Below, in pieces: positions 1 to 8,390 of a DNA stretch of 45,356 bases. A program made the position numbers and the translations under genes. The notes beneath the pieces were generated by a model. The model was not told the origin of the DNA. It did no database searches and saw only the letters and a list, made by a program, of their open reading frames with translations. Source of the stretch: Pseudomonadota bacterium (lineage in GTDB: Bacteria; Desulfobacterota; Desulfobacteria; Desulfobacterales; Desulfosarcinaceae); contig JAEYRZ010000043.1 in assembly GCA_023435265.1 (NCBI GenBank), positions 1-45,356 on the forward strand, read 5' to 3'. How positions within the stretch are numbered: position 1 is the first letter of the stretch; every line of letters begins with the position of its first letter.

Positions 1-109
1 GGTTAAGGGGCGCTGGGCGGGTTTGGGGTTTTGTAGCGGTCGAGGGGCGGTTGGGTCGCGGGTGGGTTTAACTGGTTGATTGTTAAAGGGCATGGAAGCC
101 GCATCTCAC

Positions 110-189
110 AACCAGCTAAACCAGCTAAACCAGTTAAACCAATCAACCCATCAACCCATCAACCAACTAACCGACCAACCGACCAACCC
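110..189. repeat. Imperfect short tandem repeat (8-9 bp units)
   Basis: About nine units of the type accagctaa, accagttaa, accaatca, acccatca and accgacca follow each other directly upstream of the MFS gene. A 13-bp stretch at 128-140 is the exact inverse of 65-77, so the region can also fold into a stem with a loop of about 50 nt. There are no spacers of CRISPR size. It is probably a slippage-prone intergenic repeat; no function can be assigned from sequence. Confidence 0.7.
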
Positions 190-260
190 AGCTGTTGACG
201 GCCTCCCGGCGCTTCTCTATAGTGCCGTGTTTCATTCAGCTGGTTTTCCGAGGAAGCGTC

Positions 261-1421
261 ATGTCCACACCGCTGCGAACCAATTTCAAGGTCATTTTCG
301 CACTGACCCTGGTCCATTTCACCGGCGATCTCTACAGCAGCTTCACCACCCCGCTTTTTCCGCTGTTCATGGAGAAAATGGGGCTTTCCCTGACCCAGAT
401 CGGGCTCATTGCGGGCATCAACCGCTTCCTGGCGTTCATCGTGCAGCCTTCGGTGGGCTACATGGCCGACCGCTATCCGCCGCGCAATTTCATCCTGGTG
501 GGACTCGTGCTGCCGGTGGTCTTCATTCCCATATCCGGCGTAATGTGGGGCTTCTGGTCGCTTTTGATCGTCATCGCCCTCGGTTCGATCGGCTCTTCGA
601 TGTTCCACCCTTCGGTCACGGGCATGGTGCCGTTGTATGCGGGCGGCAAGGCCGGGTTCGCCATGTCGATCTTCAACACCGGCGGCACGTTCGCTTTCGG
701 TGTGGGCCCGCTGCTGGTCACCTGGTTCGCCGACCGGTTCGGTCTGGATGCCGTGCCCTATCTCATGGGTTTCGGTCTCCTGGTGGTCCTTTATCTGATG
801 TCGATCCTGCCCTCGCCGGCCAGCGAGGGGCTGCGCCACCTCGGGTTCGTGGGCGCGATCAAGGAAAGCCTCGGCGCCGCCTGGAAAACGGTGGCCAAGA
901 TCTGGATCGTGATGGTGCTGCGCGCCATCGTGGGCCAGTCGTTCCTGACCTTCATGCCGGTGCTGTACGTTCAAAGGGGATTTTCGCTGGTGGCGGCCGG
1001 CGCCATCTTCTCGCTCTTCACCGTGGCCGGAACGATTTCCGGCCTCACCGCCGGGCATGTTTCGGACCGCATCGGCTTCAAACCGGTGTTCGTATTCACC
1101 CACCTGCTGATGGCCCCTGTAATGCTGATGTTCCTCTGGATGGATGGCGTCTGGGTCTATTTCGGCGCAGCGCTGGCGGGCGCCTTCAACCTCGCTTCCC
1201 TGCCGCTGGGTGTGGCCATGGCTCAGACCGTGGCGCCCAAAGGCCGCTCGATGGTGGCCAGCCTGATGATGGGCTTTGCTTTCGGGCTGGGCGGCATCGT
1301 GTCACCGCTGGTCGGCAAACTGGCCGACGTCTACTCCATCCACACCGTACTCGTCTTCATTTCACTGCTGCCGCTGGCCTCGCTTCCGCTGGTGCTTTCC
1401 TTTCCGCGCGTTAAAAGCTGA
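261..1421 (+). CDS. MFS transporter, fosmidomycin-resistance (Fsr)-like
   Basis: A 386-residue polytopic inner-membrane protein with about twelve hydrophobic segments, the usual length for the major facilitator superfamily. The loop between segments 2 and 3 carries the MFS motif-A pattern (GYMADRYPPR), and a second DR-containing loop (GHVSDRIGFKP) marks the second half. The SSMFHPSVTG stretch resembles the conserved FHP region of Fsr-type drug exporters, which is why a proton-coupled efflux role is inferred; the substrate is unknown. The start at 261 is preferred over in-frame upstream codons because GAGGAAG lies five bases before it and the upstream codons fall in the repeat. The gene stands alone, with no neighbour closely coupled to it. 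Confidence 0.88.
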   Translation: MSTPLRTNFKVIFALTLVHFTGDLYSSFTTPLFPLFMEKMGLSLTQIGLIAGINRFLAFIVQPSVGYMADRYPPRNFILVGLVLPVVFIPISGVMWGFWSLLIVIALGSIGSSMFHPSVTGMVPLYAGGKAGFAMSIFNTGGTFAFGVGPLLVTWFADRFGLDAVPYLMGFGLLVVLYLMSILPSPASEGLRHLGFVGAIKESLGAAWKTVAKIWIVMVLRAIVGQSFLTFMPVLYVQRGFSLVAAGAIFSLFTVAGTISGLTAGHVSDRIGFKPVFVFTHLLMAPVMLMFLWMDGVWVYFGAALAGAFNLASLPLGVAMAQTVAPKGRSMVASLMMGFAFGLGGIVSPLVGKLADVYSIHTVLVFISLLPLASLPLVLSFPRVKS

Positions 1422-1747
1422 TTCCACCGGAGATAAACAGGCGCTGCCGAAATCCTTGCTCCTTCGCCGTTCGTGACGTGGCGTCCGCTCCCAGTGCTAC
1501 TGCGAGGCCGCTGCCGGGATAAAAGGACCGTCAAAATCCGGACATGGTTGCCACCCGGGTCGGAAGCGCCTCGTTCCCGCATCCAGCAGCTTTTTCAGCG
1601 TACTGAAGGCCGATACCGCTTCGAAGCCGGCTGCTGCAGGCGGGAATTTCGGGATGGCTCGAGTTTTGCAGAAATCTTCCCCAAAAAGCAGCCGCCGGCA
1701 ATGCACTGCGTGTTTCGATGCTTGCGGTGCCGAATTCAAGAGGCGCA
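1422..1747. other. Intergenic region without a recognisable gene
   Basis: Lies between the MFS gene and the kinase gene. Open frames here are short, lack a ribosome-binding site and have no recognisable domain. It presumably holds the kinase promoter, but I see no convincing -35/-10 pair. Confidence 0.5.
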
Positions 1748-2680
1748 ATGGGTTCCATTAAAAATATCGATTTCAGTCATCTGATCGGGCGGACCATGGG
1801 CAGTTGCGTGCTGCTGCGGCAGTTGGGCAGGGGCGCGATGTCGGTCGTCTTTGCCGCCTTTCAACGCAATCTCCAGCGCCAGGTGGCCGTTAAAATACTG
1901 CCCAAAGAAATCCTGACCGGTCCCATGGCCGAAATGTTCCGCCAGGAGGCGGCGGCCGCTGCGTTTCTGACTCACCCTTGCATCATCACCGTACATGAAA
2001 TCGGCGAAACCGACGAATTTCTCTACTTCACCATGCAACTGGTCAAAGGCAGCCCCTTGACGCACCATCTCCGTCAGGCGCTTAGAAACATTTTGCCTTC
2101 CAAACGCCGCCTGCCCGTCCGGGCGAGCCTCAAAATCATCGTCAAAATTCTGGATGCACTGGATTACGCCAACGGGCTCGGCATCGTGCACCGCGATGTC
2201 AAACCCGCCAACATCCTCATCGAAGCCTACTCTCAAAGGCCGATGCTGACCGATTTCGGCGTATCCCGCTCGTACGGCGGCCGCAGCGAAAGCGCACGCG
2301 TGCTCGCCGGCACGCCGACCTACATTGCACCGGAGCAGATCGTCTCCAATGTGGTCGACGGCCGCGCCGACGTGTATGCCGCCGGGGTGACGCTGTTCGA
2401 GATGGTGGCGGGCGGGCTTCCTTATCCGCCCTGCGACTCCGCCTTGAAGCTGCTCAAAATCAAACTGCGGCTTCAGGACCGAATTTTTATGAAAAAACCC
2501 TCCGAGATCAACCCGGCGGCGGATGCCGAGCTGGACCGCATCATTCTCAAGGCGGTCTCCTATGAAAGGGAAAAACGCTTCCTGACGTGCGGGGAGTTCG
2601 CCCGCGCGATCGATCACTATCTGGCAACCGCTTGTGCGGCAAAACCTTCGGAACTTTTCGAACAGGCCGTGGGGGAATGA
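1748..2680 (+). CDS. Serine/threonine protein kinase (Hanks type)
   Basis: A 310-residue protein made almost entirely of one eukaryotic-type kinase domain. The glycine-rich loop is near residues 26-34 (LGRGAMSVV), the ATP-binding lysine is in VAVKI (about residue 49), the catalytic loop reads HRDVKPANIL (Asp about 150), the DFG motif is about 169-171 and the activation segment ends GTPTYIAPEQ. All catalytic residues are therefore present. No transmembrane segment or PASTA/repeat sensor follows, so the kinase is probably cytosolic. The ATG at 1748 has GAGG about seven bases upstream; an alternative start at 1718 has no such support. The end overlaps or abuts the next gene, so the two are probably co-translated and the partner is a candidate substrate or effector. 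Confidence 0.93.
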   Translation: MGSIKNIDFSHLIGRTMGSCVLLRQLGRGAMSVVFAAFQRNLQRQVAVKILPKEILTGPMAEMFRQEAAAAAFLTHPCIITVHEIGETDEFLYFTMQLVKGSPLTHHLRQALRNILPSKRRLPVRASLKIIVKILDALDYANGLGIVHRDVKPANILIEAYSQRPMLTDFGVSRSYGGRSESARVLAGTPTYIAPEQIVSNVVDGRADVYAAGVTLFEMVAGGLPYPPCDSALKLLKIKLRLQDRIFMKKPSEINPAADAELDRIILKAVSYEREKRFLTCGEFARAIDHYLATACAAKPSELFEQAVGE

Positions 2681-2684
2681 TTTG

Positions 2685-5027
2685 GTGGGCGCGACAAACA
2701 GTTTGACAAGGACTTATGCGCTGAAAGACTGGCTGGCCAATTTCGGCCGGCTCCTGACGCTGCTGCTGAACCGGACCTTGATGTACCAGGTGAGCCATCC
2801 GATCGTCCGCGGCGCCCGGGATGACTTCATGGCGACCTGCGAACCGCTGCTGGAGCGCATCTCACCACTGGTCTTCATTTTGAACCGCAACCAGTTCTAT
2901 GTGGACGAACAGGTCCTCGATCCGCGCATCAACGTCAAACGCATCCTGGATCTGTTCCGGGCGGTAGGATTGCAGTCGATCTCCTTCGAGAAAGGGTTGG
3001 CGAAAAGCGAGTTGGACACCCTGTGCGCGCTTTTTTCCGGACTGACCATGACGTCGAAGGCGGAGGCGCTGAAAGCGGCACTGGCGAGCCGGGGCGTCTT
3101 CAACATCAAAGTCAATCATGTTTTCTATCGGAAAGTAACTGCGGACGATCAGATCGTTTCGCGCGAAGCACTGAAGAACGTTTCCCCTTTCGACGATGCC
3201 GAGGACCCCGAAAGGCGGCGCAAATTCATGGACGCGCTCCTTGAAAGCGTACTTTCGGAAGAACTGGCCGGAGCCTTGAATATATCGCAACTGCTCGACA
3301 ATCCGGCCGAATTCTCGCGCCGCATGATCGATGCCGATCTGGCGGGTACACGCCGGACGGAAGACAGGCCCGGAGAGGCCGGGGAAGAATGCGCCGCGCC
3401 CGCCGCCCTGGATCGTCCGGGCGAGGTTTCGCCGGGCGGCAGTGCCGGCGCGGAGAAGCCAAGCGGGACCGCCGGGGAAGAAGCTTATGGCGGGAACGGC
3501 CACGGCAGCCCGCGCGGCGCGTTGCTCCTGCATCAACTCGACCGGATGCAGCAGGAGGTTCAAAACCACCTGAAGGGGAACGGACAGGCGAATCTAGCGG
3601 ATCTGGCCGAGGCCATCCTGACCATGAAGCGGCACCTGCTCGAGGGCGTGCAAGCCCAGAAAGCCATGGGCGCCGCCTATGAGAACGAGGCGGCCATCCT
3701 GGCGCGCGCCGATCAACTGACGGACGGTGTTCTGGTGGCGCTGGTCCGGCAGGAATACCGTTCAGGCGATTTTTCCGCGCCCCGCCTCGGCCTCCTGATC
3801 CGCCGCCTGATTCCGGCAGCCGACGATCTGCGGCGTCTGCTGCCCCAGATCAAACTGGGCCTGCTGGCCGAAGGAATGCCGCTTTCCGCTTACCTTCAAC
3901 TGCTCCAAGAGCTGCAGAACGAACTCCAGGGAGAAGACCTGGTCCGGGTGCTGGAGGAAAATGCCCGGGCCGTGGGCCTTGACGGCGGGAGCATCATCGA
4001 GGAGATCAAGCGGAATCCCGCCCAGGCAGCCGAGCTGATCTACCTGGCAGCGGAGATCCGCAGGGAGAAGGGTGATGAAAACGCATTGTCCGACATCCTG
4101 GTCGCATACGTGGAGCAGTTGAGCAAGGATTCAACCCCTGCGCCCGGCGCTGCAAGCGACCAGCCGGACGATTCGCACATGAAGCAGGTGATGAGCGAGG
4201 TCCAGTCCAAGGTCTTGAAGCAGCTCAGCCGCATGAATGTCCAGGATGATGTGCTGCAGCGCCTGGAGCAGAGACTTCACGAACGCATGGAAGGCATCAT
4301 GGACCGCATGCGCGTCGAATGGCTCAACGCGCATGCCGGGGCCAGGACCGAAAATAAAGTACAGCCGCTCACGCTGTTGCAGACTCTGGAACAGAGCGCC
4401 GTGGCGGATGAGGAAATGAGCGCCATTCTGGCTGCCGTGCGCCGCAAAGTGGACGCCGGAGATATTCCCGAAAACGATTTCAGCCGGATCCACACTGAAA
4501 TCGAACAGCAGAAACGACGTCTGGTCGAATCTCACAAGGCGATGCTGCCCGACGCTGTGCTTTCCGCCGAAGAATTCATGTTCATCCTGGAAAAGGAGAT
4601 TGCGCGCTGTAAACGCTATGGCGTGCCATTCTCGGCCCTGGCCTTTTCCTTTGTCACGGCCCGCTCCAGGATCAAGGCCCTGCAGGAGCTGATCAATGCC
4701 GAGGCGGTGGTCCGGGCGGCCCTGGAAAAACTGACGACCACGTTTCGGGAAGTGGACTACGTGGGACAGCTCGGCCGCAACAAGATGCTTGTCATTCTTC
4801 CCATGGCCGATCCGGTTCAGGCGAAAAAGGCCTTGAACCGAGTCATGCAGGCCCTGCACTCAACGCCGCTGCACGTCAACGAGGTGCCGGTGAATCTGCG
4901 GGTAGCGGGCGTGGCTGCCGCCTACGAAACGGAATGCGCCATGGACGCGCAAGCCTTTGTCCTGCACCTTTCCAACCAATTGGCAGACATGGTCTCACGA
5001 ATCAAGAATATCCAAGTTCTGTTTTAG
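2685..5027 (+). CDS. Large signalling protein with degenerate C-terminal GGDEF-like domain
   Basis: About 780 residues. The N-terminal 150 residues (FYVDEQVLDPR, then a segment placing a helix-rich SELDTLCALFSGL) look like the helical module found at the start of many deltaproteobacterial signalling proteins. A low-complexity Gly/Ala/Glu linker lies around residues 215-275, then long helices. The last 150 residues have the layout of a diguanylate cyclase domain (EKEIARCKRYG; YVGQLGRNKMLVILP), but the GGDEF signature is replaced by QLGRNKM, so cyclase activity is unlikely. It follows the kinase with no gap. The start is chosen at GTG 2685 because GGGGGA lies eight bases upstream; TTG 2682 or an ATG at 2634 overlapping the kinase are alternatives. 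Confidence 0.8.
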   Translation: MGATNSLTRTYALKDWLANFGRLLTLLLNRTLMYQVSHPIVRGARDDFMATCEPLLERISPLVFILNRNQFYVDEQVLDPRINVKRILDLFRAVGLQSISFEKGLAKSELDTLCALFSGLTMTSKAEALKAALASRGVFNIKVNHVFYRKVTADDQIVSREALKNVSPFDDAEDPERRRKFMDALLESVLSEELAGALNISQLLDNPAEFSRRMIDADLAGTRRTEDRPGEAGEECAAPAALDRPGEVSPGGSAGAEKPSGTAGEEAYGGNGHGSPRGALLLHQLDRMQQEVQNHLKGNGQANLADLAEAILTMKRHLLEGVQAQKAMGAAYENEAAILARADQLTDGVLVALVRQEYRSGDFSAPRLGLLIRRLIPAADDLRRLLPQIKLGLLAEGMPLSAYLQLLQELQNELQGEDLVRVLEENARAVGLDGGSIIEEIKRNPAQAAELIYLAAEIRREKGDENALSDILVAYVEQLSKDSTPAPGAASDQPDDSHMKQVMSEVQSKVLKQLSRMNVQDDVLQRLEQRLHERMEGIMDRMRVEWLNAHAGARTENKVQPLTLLQTLEQSAVADEEMSAILAAVRRKVDAGDIPENDFSRIHTEIEQQKRRLVESHKAMLPDAVLSAEEFMFILEKEIARCKRYGVPFSALAFSFVTARSRIKALQELINAEAVVRAALEKLTTTFREVDYVGQLGRNKMLVILPMADPVQAKKALNRVMQALHSTPLHVNEVPVNLRVAGVAAAYETECAMDAQAFVLHLSNQLADMVSRIKNIQVLF

Positions 5028-5044
5028 TCGAGTGACGGCCGCCT

Positions 5045-5482
5045 TCAGGGTACCCGGCCGTTGAGCGGCAGCCAGCGGCTCAGGAGGGTAAAGGCGAAGC
5101 CGGGCGGCCGTTCTGCGTCCAGAGGTAAAATCCCGACGCGCATCGATACGGTTTGAGGTCGCCCCCAGGGCCACCAGGCTACAAACAGGACGAGGTTTTC
5201 GACGGGCGGGGAAGCAAAAAAAGTTTGGCCGGGCAGCAGCCCGTATTCGGAGTCGAGCAGCCGGGCGGCAGCGGTGTCGGGTTGGCCGGTCGTAAAATTC
5301 CAGCGATCCCTGAATTCGCGCAGCAAGGGGAAATAGACCAGTTCCGCGTCCGGATTCTCTAATACGATCAGTGCGGTGCCGCGCTTTTCGTCCCATTCCC
5401 AGCGGCACGCGGCAGGAATATTCAGGCAGATCCTGCGGCATATCTCTTTGAATGAGGCCAAGGTTTTATCTTCCGTCACCAT
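5045..5482 (-). CDS. Hypothetical protein, 145 aa
   Basis: Convergent with the signalling gene, ending 17 bases after it. The protein is soluble, with no signal peptide or membrane segment, and mixes aromatic and charged residues as a folded alpha/beta protein would (LIVLENPDAELVYFPLL, then LVLFVAWWPWG). A purine-rich GGCGGG precedes the ATG. I do not recognise the family. Position next to the kinase pair suggests nothing firm because the strand is opposite. The existence of the gene rests on length and residue composition, so confidence is moderate. Confidence 0.6.
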   Translation of the reverse strand: MVTEDKTLASFKEICRRICLNIPAACRWEWDEKRGTALIVLENPDAELVYFPLLREFRDRWNFTTGQPDTAAARLLDSEYGLLPGQTFFASPPVENLVLFVAWWPWGRPQTVSMRVGILPLDAERPPGFAFTLLSRWLPLNGRVP

Positions 5483-5824
5483 GCTTTTGCACCCGCCGTG
5501 ATCATCGGCAATCGGAACGGCACATCGATATCAGTCATTCCTATTTATCGGCATTTATTTCGTAAACCTTACCTGATTTTGAAAGAGATCCTCGCGCTCA
5601 ACCGGGGGGCCGCATGACGAATGCACCTGAGGTCAGCCGCACAGCGATGAAGGCACTCTGGGAAAAAACGGAGATACAAGACTTACGGGATCGGTCCGGT
5701 CGCGGTCTTCGGATTTTTGCCGCATATTGAAATGGACCGCCGTTTCGGTGTAAGTATCGGGAGCTTCCCAGCCACGGGACGACGCGCTGCGACGCCCCGT
5801 CACGATCAACCGCACGGGTCTTCT
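5483..5824. other. Divergent intergenic region
   Basis: Separates the minus-strand 145-residue gene from the plus-strand NERD-like gene and must contain both promoters. No strong -35/-10 pair, hairpin or repeat was recognised. Confidence 0.45.
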
Positions 5825-6760
5825 ATGGACGATTATCTGGACTATTGCCTGCCCGCCCTGCTCATCCTTGTTCTTTCCGTGATCGCAAGCCTGCTCGGCG
5901 GCAGAATTCTGCAGGCCTTCAGCACACCGACGAAAAAAAAGGATCGATCCGAAGCTCCGCCCGCCGGCCCGGGGCATTCCCTGTTGAGCCGGTTCGATGC
6001 GTTCCGAGCGGCAGCGCATATTCTTACGGTCCAGATCACCGCCATGCCGCTGCTGCTCTACTGCGTCTATATGACCTACCTCTACTTCTTCCCGAGCCAG
6101 GTTCACTGGGCCGGAATGATTATTCTAGCCACCGGAGGCCTGGGTTTCGAGATCGAAAGGTTCGCGAGGCTGCGCGAAAGCCGGGCAGGTTACCGATTGG
6201 CCCGTCTTGCCTACGAGAACAAGCTGCTTACCGGACAGGCGCTGCTTCCGCTGATCAATGCAGGCTACGGCATTTTTCACGAAGTTCCCTGCAACGGCCG
6301 GACGATCGACAATATCCTGATCGGGCCCAAGGGCATATTCGCCATCCAGACCCATACCCACCCAAGGCTGCCGGACGAAGCGTCCGACAGGAACATCGTG
6401 CGTTACGACGGCCGGACGCTGCTGTTCGGAGAAGAAAGCGACCATGCCGCGCTCGAGGAAACCGAGCGGATCGTCGAGCAGCTGTCCGAATGGCTTTCGG
6501 AACCGCTCCCCGAGGCGGTCGCCATCCGGCCGATTCTTGTGGTCCCCGGCTGGACCGTCAAGCGGACTACAGTGGAAGGAATGCCGGTGGTCAATCCAAA
6601 CCAGTTCGCTTCCCTTTTCCAGCATATCGGCCCCCGCCCCCTCGACCCGGCGACGGTCAACGTCATATCCGAGCGAATTCTGGCGTCCTGCAGGCAAACG
6701 GACTCGGAAAAGGGCACGGCAGAAGAAGCCCGGGAGGTCCCTGCGCCGGCGGAATCCTGA
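5825..6760 (+). CDS. Membrane-anchored NERD-like (nuclease-related) domain protein
   Basis: A 311-residue protein. Residues 8-30 and roughly 66-100 are hydrophobic and likely membrane-spanning, with a KKK-rich loop between. Residues about 110-230 follow the NERD pattern: RAGYRLARLAYENKL, HEVPCNG, then TIDNILIGPKGIFAIQTH. NERD domains belong to the restriction-endonuclease-like fold and usually show D...ExK; here the Asp is kept (TID) but the ExK position reads QTH, so nuclease activity is doubtful. The tail is a charged low-complexity stretch. The ATG at 5825 is chosen because the hydrophobic N-terminus starts there; its ribosome-binding site is weak. It appears to be monocistronic and is followed by a perfect hairpin. 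Confidence 0.75.
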   Translation: MDDYLDYCLPALLILVLSVIASLLGGRILQAFSTPTKKKDRSEAPPAGPGHSLLSRFDAFRAAAHILTVQITAMPLLLYCVYMTYLYFFPSQVHWAGMIILATGGLGFEIERFARLRESRAGYRLARLAYENKLLTGQALLPLINAGYGIFHEVPCNGRTIDNILIGPKGIFAIQTHTHPRLPDEASDRNIVRYDGRTLLFGEESDHAALEETERIVEQLSEWLSEPLPEAVAIRPILVVPGWTVKRTTVEGMPVVNPNQFASLFQHIGPRPLDPATVNVISERILASCRQTDSEKGTAEEAREVPAPAES

Positions 6761-6771
6761 TGGGGGCTTAC

Positions 6772-6795
6772 GAGCTCATCAGAATTGATGAGCTC
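6772..6795 (+). terminator. Perfect 10-bp hairpin after the NERD-like gene
   Basis: GAGCTCATCA and TGATGAGCTC form a perfect 10-bp stem with a 4-base loop, 11 bases after the stop codon. No T-tract follows, so it may mark an mRNA 3' end or a factor-dependent stop rather than a classic intrinsic terminator. Confidence 0.45.
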
Positions 6796-6815
6796 CGACC
6801 CGACCGAATATCGAA

Positions 6816-6874
6816 CCACGCAAAAAACAGAGAGCACAACGGACGGTTATCACCGCTCGGTGCTCTCTGCGTGG
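6816..6874. repeat. Degenerate CAGAG-type 3'-intergenic palindrome
   Basis: CAGAGAGCAC (6828-6837) pairs perfectly with GTGCTCTCTG (6860-6869), and flanking CCACG and CGTGG pair outside it. The arms resemble the better conserved palindromes at 22045-22106 and 28139-28209 (CCACAGAGGACACAGAG type). Confidence 0.55.
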
Positions 6875-6922
6875 AGCGATTTGATTCGCTCGACCGCCCC
6901 ACCTTCCCGGCGGGCCGACCGG

Positions 6923-7297
6923 CTAGCGTCCCGGAATGATAATCCGCGATGATTCGCGTTTTTGCTGTTGCTGCTGCTTTTGATGCTGCTGCTGAAGCTG
7001 TTCCAGCCGCTGCATCATCTCGTTCAGCGCATTTTGCATGGCTCCGGGGAATTCTTCGAAGGCTTCCTTGAGGGTATTGGCCGGCAGGCGGGCCTGCAGC
7101 GGAAGGGGGCCGTCGGGCGTCATCAACTGTGTGCTGCCGACGAACACAGGCGACCGGCTCGAATCGTCGCTGCCGTCAGGCTTGATCGGTACCAGCCGCC
7201 GGATGGAGGCCACTTTCATATCGGTGATCCCTTCCTCCCGATACAGGTTTTGCTGATCCACTTTAAAATCGAAATCGGAACGGGCGTTTTCTTTCAT
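6923..7297 (-). CDS. Conserved cytoplasmic protein, glutamine-rich C-terminus
   Basis: A 124-residue protein without signal peptide or membrane segment. The N-terminal two thirds (DFKVDQQNLYREEGITD, then KVASIRRLVPIKPDG) match my memory of a small family annotated only as cytoplasmic protein in sulfate-reducing deltaproteobacteria. The C-terminus is a coiled-coil-like Gln stretch (QLQQQHQKQQQQQKRE) ending in SSRIIIPGR. GAAAGG lies six bases before the ATG, which supports the start. It is convergent with the NERD-like gene. The function is unknown; a structural or protein-binding role is only a guess. Confidence 0.75.
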   Translation of the reverse strand: MKENARSDFDFKVDQQNLYREEGITDMKVASIRRLVPIKPDGSDDSSRSPVFVGSTQLMTPDGPLPLQARLPANTLKEAFEEFPGAMQNALNEMMQRLEQLQQQHQKQQQQQKRESSRIIIPGR

Positions 7298-7668
7298 TGT
7301 GCGCGCCTTTCAAGTATTTGGATTTCTATACAGCGCAGCTAATCCCATCCCCCGAATTTTTTGTCAATGCATTCCAGCCCTCATGCTTTGCATGGATCGA
7401 CCGATATCATCTAACAGGAGAATCAACCTGGCATGGGGATCATGGTTTATGGTGGGTCCAAAGGAGACACGTTACGGGATATTTTGTATTGCACTGCAGA
7501 CGGTTTTGCGCATACTTAACTGTTGCGTATTGTAGCCGGGTGTACAATCGAGTCCTGGGCAGTGCGCACGATCAAACCAGGGGCGTGTCTTCCCCATCGA
7601 TCCCACGAAGTTCCTCCGGCAGATCCTGACCGTTGTTGATCCATTTACTTCCAAAAACGAGGGTTACC
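7298..7668. other. Divergent intergenic region
   Basis: Lies between the minus-strand cytoplasmic protein gene and the plus-strand secreted protein gene. A perfect -35-like TTGACA reads on the minus strand at 7362-7367, but no good -10 sits at the right distance. No gene is supported. Confidence 0.4.
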
Positions 7669-8055
7669 TTGAAAACGTTCCGGGCGATCCTACCGATGTT
7701 CTTCTACATCCTCCTTGCCGCTGCGGGGGTGCTTTACGGATCCGTCTCCACCGCCCGGGCGGAGTACGATTTGACCCTTGCCTGGGATGAAAGTATCGAT
7801 GGCAGCAGTTATCATCTTTTCATGCATGAGGAAGGTGACACCTATGATTTCGGGAGTCCCTTGTGGGAGGGCAGCGAACTGGCGTGCACGGTGATGTCCT
7901 TGAGGGAGGGCACCGTCTATTACTTCGTTGTGCGTGCGGTCGATGCGGAGGGACGCGAAAGCAGCAATTCCAATGAGGTGCGTTATCCCCCGGCCGAAGG
8001 GGGCGGAGGAGGCGGGGGTGGGGGCGGATGTTTCAACACCGCCTCCGCAGAATAA
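7669..8055 (+). CDS. Secreted fibronectin-III-like protein with glycine-run CF C-terminus
   Basis: 128 residues. The first 32 form a signal peptide (MKTFRAILPMFFYILLAAAG, cleavage near ARA-EYD). Residues 33-108 look like a single fibronectin type III fold (LTLAWDESIDGSSYHLF; VYYFVVRAVDAEGRESSNSN). Then comes a run of ten glycines and CFNTASAE-stop. Many secreted deltaproteobacterial proteins end in a glycine run followed by CFI(A/N/S)TA and a further tail; here the Ile is missing and the protein stops a few residues later, so the sorting-type tail seems truncated. TTG 7669 is chosen because GAGGG lies five bases upstream and it places the signal peptide at the N-terminus; TTG 7633 is the alternative. 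Confidence 0.7.
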   Translation: MKTFRAILPMFFYILLAAAGVLYGSVSTARAEYDLTLAWDESIDGSSYHLFMHEEGDTYDFGSPLWEGSELACTVMSLREGTVYYFVVRAVDAEGRESSNSNEVRYPPAEGGGGGGGGGGCFNTASAE

Positions 8056-8241
8056 ACCGACTGTGGAACCCAAGATCGTCAAGGATCGTCGGCGCGAACA
8101 CGGGGGGGCTCAAGAATGAAAATGCCTGCGGAACGTTGCGTTCGAGCACCCAGCGACCGAGTACTGCATTGCGTTTGCGCCTCCGACTCCGATGAACCTG
8201 TTGATGGGCCTGTATACAAAGCCGTTCCGCAAACGTTTAGC

Positions 8242-8269
8242 TTGACTTTATTCGCATTGCGGCTAAAAT
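8242..8269 (+). promoter_or_regulatory. Probable sigma-70-type promoter of the cold-shock gene
   Basis: TTGACT (8242-8247), a 16-base spacer and TAAAAT (8264-8269). Transcription would begin near 8276, giving a leader of about 115 bases, as is usual for csp genes whose leader structure controls translation. Confidence 0.55.
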
Positions 8270-8390
8270 AACCGCAATCTTTAAAGGCCTGCCGTCTATT
8301 CGAGGCCGGTTTCCTTCTGCAGGTGGTAGTGCCATGTGTGGCGACCTGAAGTTTGGGACCAAGAGAATTTTATGAAAGGAGGACGCCACT

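Noticed and set aside
110..189. A CRISPR array
   Set aside because: Units are 8-9 bp with no spacers and no cas genes nearby.
80..1414. A long plus-strand frame overlapping the MFS gene, and antisense frames in the same place
   Set aside because: Their products are Arg/His/Pro-rich with no membrane pattern; the MFS frame explains the region.
8116..8271. A 51-residue frame upstream of the cold-shock gene
   Set aside because: It runs through the predicted csp promoter and has no convincing start signal or domain.
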